DNA of 64,000 nt from Balanoglossus misakiensis (lineage: Eukaryota; Hemichordata): assembly GCA_040954595.2 (NCBI GenBank), contig CM082581.2:9548001-9612000 (forward strand), written 5' to 3'. The position numbers and the translations under genes were made by a program. The notes below the pieces were generated by a model. It was not told the DNA's origin. It saw only the letters and a program-made list of their open reading frames with translations, and did not search any database. The stretch's first letter is position 1, and each line of letters starts with the position of its first letter. Shown here one piece after another: positions 51,132 to 60,900 of the stretch.

Positions 51132-51822
51132 TTCGCATTGTCAAAACTAGCATGATTAGAGAAAAAGAACAGGTGAGCTCGGGAGATTCACAAGGAGACC
51201 TACTACAGAAAAACAAAATAGTTTACTTATAACATGATCATGCATACTTCTCATCTCATCGCAAATGTAGAAGTACTGGTTTTTCAAAAGTTCCAAAAAA
51301 AATACAGATCCTCCATATATGAGGTTTTAAGATTAGCGTATATTAAGAATAAAAATAAAAATATAAAGCTTGGTAAAATCAGAGGAAGAAGTACATGTAT
51401 TGCCAGCCACTATTTGAATGTATTGCAGGTTAGTTGCTCATGAAGGAGCAAACATTTTATGATTAAAGTATGACAGATTGTACACTGCATTGAGGATTTG
51501 TGGAAATTGAAAACAAAATTTTGAATGCCCTAGGAATGATAAAGAATACCGTTCTTGTTATTTTACAAGACACTCAAAATACCTTAATTATTCATAAAAT
51601 TTCAGTACTCTGCAAGAATAGAGTTGTTAATTTCGAAAAAAAAATACATTTTTCATAAAAGAATAAAATGCCCAGTGATATGACTTGTCTGTTAGCATGA
51701 CATTCAATGGCAGTATGTTGATCATTAGGAATGCCATAGACCTGTGATGAACTCAAGGTGGCGCTGTTTAACAAAAAGCCCCCAAAAGCAAAGACATTAC
51801 CAATTTACGACTATTCCTCAGC

Positions 51823-51983
51823 TCAGAGGAGTTTTTCATGTAGGAATACCTTCTCTCCACCCTGTGCGAATTCTTGAACCGTGTCGCCAGAACCTCGCAG
51901 GATCCATTTTGTCGTCAGGAGGCCTTCCACTCCGACAGGCCCTCGTGCATGGATGCGTGATGTGCTGATTCCCACTTCAGCCC
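51823..51983 (-). CDS. ALDH18A1: ALDH18A1 exon: C-terminal exon with stop
   Basis: Completes a Gly codon, then [20 protein letters not shown] and [10 protein letters not shown], the strongly conserved end of the reductase domain. It ends FLHEKLL and TGA at 51825-51823. The tail stops directly after the HEKL segment and so lacks the few extra polar residues found at the end of vertebrate P5CS. Acceptor is TTGATTTCAG. Confidence 0.95.
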
Positions 51984-54900
51984 CTGAAATCAATAATTGG
52001 TGCGTGATTATTAAGGAGCTAATCTAACCACTGCGCAAAACTTGTCTGTTCGTGTGAATTTGTGAACATTAAACGATGTACCCGTTCACCACAATGGTTT
52101 GGCCCAGTCAGGGGAAACAGAGGTGATTGGGATAAAGTGCCTTACCTAATCCAAATCTGTAGCCATCAGCAAACCGGGTACTTGAATTGTGAAAGACACA
52201 CGCACTATCAACTCCCTGCAAAAACTTCTCAGCATGTTCAACTGTAGAAAGATGGAGACAGTTTTATACATGTCTGTTTTTTATATCCGTCAGAAAATTT
52301 AACAAAGTCATCTCTGGTATCAAGTACTGGTAACCTGAAAATATCTGCCCTGGTAGACTCAAACTTACTGTTTTCTGTCACAATAGAGTCGGTGTGAGAG
52401 CTGCCGTATCGGTTGATGTGATCGATGGCCTCGGCGACATCGTCAACGATTTCTATTGCACATTCCAGTCCACTGTACTCTGTCTTCATAGACTTGGCCT
52501 CCGAGGGTCCAAACTTCAAAGACTGGGCCAGCCGTGGACCTGGGTGAAACTTCACCTAATGATCATATGGAAATGGAATCATCCATGTCAAAAGGCTACA
52601 TAATGCCAAACCACTCTTATTCACACACACACACACATGAAAACCTGTATTGCCCAGTTTCATTCATCATGTGGTTGAGTAAATCCCTCATTTCATACGA
52701 CATAACTCGACAAATATTTCAAACTATCGCACACCACAGCAGACACACTAGACAACGGTTGTTAGGTTTAATATGACACCCAGCCTTCGGCAATACATTA
52801 TTTTTCTCCATATCATTTTTCACAAGATTGAGGCAATATTAAAATCCATTTCCATCATTTCCCTGTTGTTCCCGGCAAACACTATTGGAGTTTCCTTTGT
52901 GATTAATGGGAAAAGACAAAGATGCATGCATGCAACACTTCACCATATGGACTTCTATATATGTGATTTGCATTTGACAGATTGCAACGACTTTCTGCAT
53001 ATGAATTACATAAAGGTAGAGCAATGTTCTATAAAGTGTAAATTTAAATAAATTGTTTTAATCTGTCAACAATATCTGTGACTGATCAACCTCGGGCAAA
53101 AAAGTGTGTTCATCATCTCTCTTTGGCAAAGTTTTAGAAAATCAATTTGCCTGTAAGGAAAAAATGTATGCAGTAAAATCATGGTCACTCCATATGTCAT
53201 GCTTGCAGCTACGCAAGGTAATTACAGTTTGAACTGTGAAAAATAACTTGCAGATTTCATCTGGCAGAAACGCAATGGCCAACGGCTCTGCAGAAGCACT
53301 AATCTCCCATGAACTTTATTCCAAGCCCTGAGAGAATGACCCCTCTGACACTGTCAAGTTTTCTTTCAATTTCTACACATTGTGACAGTCACTAAGCTCC
53401 CTCTAAGTTTTTTTCAAACCTTCAGAAATTTTGGTTGGAAATGCCAACTACCGGTACGACAGACTGCAGTCTCCATGGCAACACCTGCGCACTGAAGAAT
53501 GACAAAAGTTTGAGACGCTGTTCATGATGTCATCCTTATGCTGTGTGATGTAGACATAAATACAGCACTGCAATCTTTTGACACTTCCTCGTGGAAAGAC
53601 ATGGAATAATGAAATGGGATTTTACAATTTTCAACGTGCAAGTAGTTCCAGGCACCTTTTGCAGGTCACGTAAATGACAACCTGTTCATATTGGTAGCTC
53701 CTAAAAACGTGCATGGAATTCTGCATGAAGATCTCCGCTGGGCACAGTATGTGTTTGTAATTTCATATCGATGGGACACCACACAGTTGTATGGAAGCCA
53801 AACAGTAGTGAACAGGAATGAATCTTGAATTTCATGACTTGCACATCCTGAGACAGCAACATGTGGCTACAAACAGTGTAAGGTAAACCGTGTACAAAAA
53901 AAACTCATCTGTACTTCCGATTGCATTTTCATAATAAAGTTGATAGGCCATCTGGGGGAGGGGGAGAGAGGCAATTTGAAGGTGATACACTTCCAAAAAT
54001 TGGGCCACAAATACTTACATTCTCTGCTTGTAGCATATCTAGAATATCTTCAAACAGTTTGGTGTGTCTGTGGGCTTTGTGGATGAGTAAGGTTTCCATG
54101 GCATTGCACGCCGCCGGGTAATCACATTTGGAATCCCGCACTGAAAATGTAAAAAAGATCAGAGATGAAGTCAACTCGCACAGTTCACAGTACACGTAGA
54201 ATATTTCTTCAATCAATCAAATTACATCTTTAGACTGATAAACGCTTTCTGAGACTGAGGTGTGTGTGATAACATCAATTCTCTCTTTTTTGGCAGATTT
54301 CAGCAGCCAGGCGAATTTGAAGAGTCACTAGCCCATTTTCAGTACAACATAAACTGAATACTGACTGACAATTTGGAAAGTGGTCTGTTTTTATCTAATA
54401 CAGGGAGAATGACGCATCAAACTATCTCTGGCAAGTGAAATCCAATCGGGATGACTATCTGTCATCAGTTTTTCCCCGAGTCATTGTCAATCAAAATGAT
54501 ATCATCGAAAGTTTACTTTCACTGTGTAAACTGAACCATGTAGCGGAATTTGTGCTGTGGATGTTGTACATTGTAACTACAATTATTCTTTACGGCAAGG
54601 ATAACTACATGTATTTTCTTGCTAAACTTTTTACGGTCTCGATCAAACGACGCCAATCGATTAACTTTTACGTTTCCAATCTGTGCCAGAGAGGAGTGGA
54701 AGCTACTCCTCTGCTTCATCATCATCAGTTTTTTACCCGGACGGATTCTTTGCCCCCCCCCCCGGGGGTGAAACACGCTGTCATGTCAAACTGTAATTTT
54801 CTGAAGGGAAAAAAAAACTTCCCTGCTGTGATTGTCAAAATAATTGCACCAGTCCGATATGGTTGTATCATCCTCCTGGAAAATTACTTCACCTCTCTGA

Positions 54901-57900
54901 CTCTTTAATGGGTCTCCAAATTGGAATGTCTGCTCAGATTGTTTTAAGATGCAAAGCTGTCGGTCGAGACCCGACCTACATTTTTTTTGCAACTCTGCAA
55001 GGTACATGTACGCTATGGGTTCAGTGCTAGTAATGCCAGCTGTCAGCAGATACTGCCTAGAGCCTTTCAAAAAACAATCTGGCTATTTCTCATCTGCTGA
55101 AACCTTTCTATCACGTTATAAACACATCCAGGATATATTCTGGGATTTATTCTCAAATAAGAACAAAATATATATCTTTAATACAACTAAATTGGAAAAA
55201 TGCATTTTAAATTGCATGTAACTCATGAAAACTTCATCAGAGCTTACACAGATGAAAATATTTAACAAAGCTGCTTTAAAAAAAATATTTGAATTGCAAG
55301 ACATAAATTGGATGAGCACATTACTAAATTCAAAGGAGTACTTTGTCAGTGCAGATGGGAAGTAAACCAATATCACCATATGGATGTTTAAATCTCTTGT
55401 AAAAATTCACTGACACATTTCTGTCATTCATTTTATCCCTCACCTATTTTAAGCACCATGTCTGGGTCTGCCTCTTTGTCCACATACACGTGACAGATTC
55501 CTTCACTGTGGCCCAGAACTGGGATTCCCTTGCTTTCGTTCTGGATTTTCCGGACCAGTTCACTGGAGCCACGGGGGATGACAAGATCGATCAATCCCTC
55601 AAGTTCCAGCAGATCACTGACCTCTTCCCTAGTTTCCACCTGCAAGTTAATAAAAAAATCGAGATGACGTAATGACCAGGTGACGTGGCCATTTGGTGAC
55701 ATCTTATATGAAACTTTATTCCAGCATCAGAGTATGCCACTGTTCAACCAATCAGATGTTGTGTTTCTGTGGATAGGGGTTTTCCTTCACCTTTCATGAT
55801 TTGCTCATTGGGGTGGGGGATCAGCCAATCATGGCCAGTGTACTGTGGCATCACGGGAAAAGAACAAGGAAATGGAAAGAAGTTATGCCTATATATTGTC
55901 AATACTCGAGTCATACATATAACAAACACATTATTCCTCTGTTGACATATGATATCTTGGAAGAATGACAGGAAGATATAAATTCATATAGAGGGCACTA
56001 TCACAGATCACCCGTATCAGACGATTTCATTTTCAAAATGTCGACATGACAGGTATAAATCCCACAGCAACTGACAATCACTTTTATGCAAATCAAGTTC
56101 CCCGATGGCTATCCATTTTCCACAATTTACCAGGACGTTACTATAATAAGAAATGTCTGATGGCGATAACTACATTTTCCTGCTGTTTCAAACTGACAGC
56201 TCAGTGGGATCATGACCTGAAACAGTGTGTGCTTGTAGACATCTTGATTATTTTGGCTGCATGTATATTACACCCTGCAGGCCTAGACTGCCACCACTGT
56301 GACTCAGCTAATGCCCAACCTGGAGCACGTACATGTAAATTATTTGTCAACAAAATATTTACACTCCCTCAAGCAGGTTGAGGGTAAAGTTCATGTGTTA
56401 GCAGTCAGGGAAAAAATAGCTTATTTGCATGATTACAAAAGGTAGCCTCTGTGATAATTCGTGAATTGTCAAAATGTTACAGTAATTTCCGGCATGATAT
56501 AATTCCTGGAGTGCACCATAAATTATGGAAATGGTTCTGACTGATTCACATCACGGTCACCCAACATAAATAACTCATTGCCCAAACAGAAATTTATCAA
56601 AACTCCATGTTGCAAGGGGAAAATTGTTCTCTTGAGATTAAACCTGCTTACCAGAGATACAGCATCCTTTGGTGCGTGTAGTGACAAAGCTTCTTGTACC
56701 AAGCTGTGAAGATAGGCATTACTGTAAGCCGCTTCCTTGCCCCCTTTCAGCAGAAGACCGTTGGCGCTACCGATGGCCAGGGCAGCCACCTGAAACAAAC
56801 ACGATTAGCAAGAGTTGTCAACAGTGGGGAAATCTCCAGGAAGCATCTTCCAGCTGAGCAGCATCAACAAAACTCCCCCCCCCCCCTCCATCCCCTCAAG
56901 GCACTGACCCTTAGAAAAGCCACAGACATCTCCACGCAAAAGCGACTGTCTGAAGTGCCAGATAATACTGTCTTTATATGCATGTGGTTTTAACTTGTAG
57001 ATCCAAATTCCCAAGATAAAATCCCAACGAACCCAGTCAAGCTTGTGACTGGATTGTTATTAGATTACATAAACCTAACAACGTAATGTACATGTACATG
57101 TATTATGGCTACTTGGCATTATTCAGCATTTCCATATAGGACATACTGAGTGGCCCATCTTGCATATGGATTGCACTGAGTAAAATAACCTCTTTCAATG
57201 CACTGCTTTTCAAAAATGATTGAGCATGTGCCAGCGACAGTTACCGTGGAGATTTGAGATCCAGACATGCAAACACAGAAGATGCCTGTTTGACCATATA
57301 TGGGCATATGCAAATTAAAAGTGACTGTATTCCTCTGACAGTCTCATGCTCACCTGTGGCAACGCATCTGGACGCGACTCGAAGATGACCATCAGAACAC
57401 CGATGGGTACCGTCTCCTGACAGAGATGCATCCCATCAGCCATTTGGATTTTCTTTAACACTCTGCCCACGTTCTCATGAGAGGAGGTTGCTATCTGTCG
57501 CAGGCCGTCGGAGAGATTCTGTAACTTTCCGGGACTCAACGACAGACGGGCCAGCATCGGACCTGACAAGCCACCTGTGAACAGAAAAAATTTTCCCGCT
57601 CATTTTGAGATCTCAGGAGACTTGATTGATTACTGTAGTGATGGATTGTTAGCTGAGTAATACAAGTCAAGCTTTGTATGAGATTCAATTAGGTGCAGAC
57701 ATTAACAAAAAATTGTAACTTTCGTGCCGTTTAACAAGATAGGCCATGTGTTATTGGTCTTGTGACATACAAGAATGTCCTCCCATATAAACTGCCTAGC
57801 CACGCAAGATCTCGGAGTTCGGAAAAAGGTCTATTGTATAAACATAAACAATCCACAACCAACACAAATCAGTGTACTATAACTGGTCTATAGCTCAATA

Positions 57901-60900
57901 GACTAGTATCACCATACCTCTGCGTCTGGCCACTTCCACATCTTTTCTATTGGATGATAAAATCCTATCTTGTCTCTCAATTAACAGGTCGGCCAGCTTA
58001 TTGATGATGTCAGCTCTCTGGATGATCGAAAGAGTCGATACGACGTGATTTAGTTCAAAAAAGCAATTCCTCAATAATCTGCTAGTCACTGCCACAAGAA
58101 TTCATGCAGTTCTGCACAACCAGGTCAAAATCACAATATTCAATCTTCACTGAAACTACTTGGAATCACTAATAGAATTCTTCCTCTTTTGGCAGAGTCG
58201 CAGGTTGATAAGCACTGTTCTCAGGAGAGACTTCAGAGAGAAGTCGTACAGCAAATTGGTTCCTCGAAAACCTCTTCTGCGATCCAATCCCTTATCTTCT
58301 ACCTTACCTTGTCTGGTGTAAGCGCTTGCAGGGCCCTGCCGCCTTCCCTAGCCTTCTCCGCTTGAATTTCCACGGAGATCCCGGATTCCTTGGCGTTGGT
58401 GAAGAAGGTGCCAAGCTTCCTGCCGTTGATCACTTTCATGATGGTGTTGTCTAGGGTTGTGCCGTTGGCAATGACAACGGTCGTTCCCCTGTCCAGGGCC
58501 CACTGAGCAGCTTTGACCTGCACGGGAAAAAAATTCACAGTGTCGCTTTAATTATAAACAACAGTAGCAGCAATAGATTAATAACAATGCCAAATCGACA
58601 ATTTTATTCAGCATAGAATACTGCAACAAAATCTGACTGTCAGCAGCAAGAGAACCCTTACCTTCGATTCCATTCCACCAAGCCCAACCCTGGACTTGGA
58701 ACCATAGACTATGGACGAGGCATCTCCGGGATAGAAGGTGCTCAACAGCTGTGATCCCTCCATTCCGGGTGGGCCCGAGTAGATGCCATCCACATCGGAC
58801 AGGATGATCAGCAGATCGGCGTTCATCTCCACTGCCAACCGCGCGGCAAGACTGTCGTTGTCTTTGACACTGATCACCTGATGAGGACAAGAATACATGT
58901 TATATCTCAGGCAGACTTTATGCTACGTGGTTGTGTGTCCAACATTAATAGGGTTCTTCATAGCACTGTCGCATGACAGCCTTTGCCGTTTATATTTCAA
59001 ATCCCCTCTACAAATACCTTAGATTTGGTAACACTTGCGCTGAATAAAATGATACAACGAATAGTGCATATACCGCCTTCCAGCAGTTTGTGATACTGCA
59101 CTGCCGTTTATCAGTTTGAGTGATAAAATTCCCTTCACCGTTACATGACAATGGGCAGTGATTGTACGATGATGATGTCTTTAAGAATCCCCCGATACAC
59201 ATGCATTAACCATAGCAAGATTCTGGTGCACAAATTCATTTCAGCCACACACAGTTGCATCAAGCAAAGCAAAGCATACAGAATGGATTAGGACCTTATT
59301 AGTAAATACATGTCGATGATCTTACGCAAAGTGCAATGAAATGTATAGTACAAAGAAATGTTGGCTTTTTCGGTAAAAGTTGATGTCATTTGAACTGATG
59401 TTTGCATATTAAAGCTGTAACCTGACCCATCACTTTGTGAACTTTTTTAATGCGCATTAACGCATGCCACTGACCGCTCAATGAAGCTGTACGTTGACAT
59501 CAAAAGAGAGCTGTCCGTGTGAAATGTACTCTAACAAGCAGTCTAAACTACCCATACGTGTCCAGTGATCGTGGTGTTCAACCATATTGTAAATGTCACC
59601 GTCTGCAACAGTCCGTGTGCATCGTGCATTCAATCAGATCTCTCACCCAGCGGCATTCACAGACAAGTTTAATGAAGTGTCAACCTCTAGTGTCAGAACG
59701 CACCAGGTGTGAATTAAAGCAAAAGACTAACAGACCCAGATGTCTACTCGAGCATGGACAAGTGTAGGCAAGTGTCATTGATTCTGTGTCGCCCGATTAC
59801 GTCCAATCAATTGTTGTCAGATGTCTAACCAGGTGTTCACACTGTTGTTATTCACTGGAAAGTGCACAGTAGCAATTTCAGGGGGGGGGGGGGGGCAGAG
59901 GCTTACTTGAGGTGAAAAATACAATTTTCCTGGAGTAAATGAACAGTAATTTAATCAACCGTTTTCAGCACTTTCCTCTACTGTATGTAAGAACCAGTCA
60001 TTGTCAGCAGTGATAATCTTATACTCTGGCCCAATCGTCGACTAAAAACATATTCCTGCTTTCAATACTATCAGCGAAGCTTACTGCAGAGCTTTGTTCT
60101 TGTAAAATGTTTCAGTATCCATGATTTGATGACAATTTGATTAGATCACAGCTTGTGGATTATGGCATACAAGGCATACAAGCATTAAGGCCAAGTTACA
60201 GCTTAATATCTTAATGCATTCATCAGATCAAAGTGGGCAATGGACCAACAGCAATGAGTTCCAATTTGCATGACTTGTGCAAGAAAATTATAATGAATTT
60301 TAAGAATAATTTCCCCTTAATATCTATTGCAATTACAGATGAGATCAGCACAACCCAGTTGATTCGGACTGTATGAACAAAATTTCATGTGGTTACTGCA
60401 GCCTCATTTGTAATGTTTTGCCACATCTAGTTTTAGAGTTATTGTCTTAAGTTGCTTGCTATTGTCAACTGGGTGTGCCCTCACTCATCTTTGCACATGA
60501 GCTTGATATGTGGTCGATTGGTATCAGGACGGTTCCCCCTGGACATCACCACCCCAGTCAGTGCTAGGGTAAGGGATAGGGTTGGGTGCGTGAATGTCCA
60601 GGGGGAACAGTCCTAGAACCTGATTGATTAAATAAGAATGAAGCAGCGACAGAAAGCAAGAGGAGAATGAAGCGTTTTCATCGAAGTTGACAGAAATGGT
60701 ATAGATTACTGATAAGTATCCATGGAAACTGAAACAAACAAGAGATAAATGGACACCAACTTTGTCAGCGCTTTTTGGCTTTGGTTCTTCGGGCTCTGGG
60801 GTGTATTCTGTGTCAAGACCCTCATATGCCAACAACTGCAACCAAACACAACCAAAAAAAAAGAAAAACAAAACTAAAAGTCACTCAAATGAACTATGAA

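Noticed and set aside
54435-54908. A 157-codon plus-strand frame inside an ALDH18A1 intron
   Set aside because: It crosses a poly-C tract, has no splice or domain support, lies antisense to a well-defined intron, and one frame of this length is expected by chance in a window this size.
60541-60600. Telomere-like GGGTAAGGGATAGGGTTGGG as an interstitial telomere
   Set aside because: Units are irregular and fewer than four, and the tract is the loop of a foldback element.
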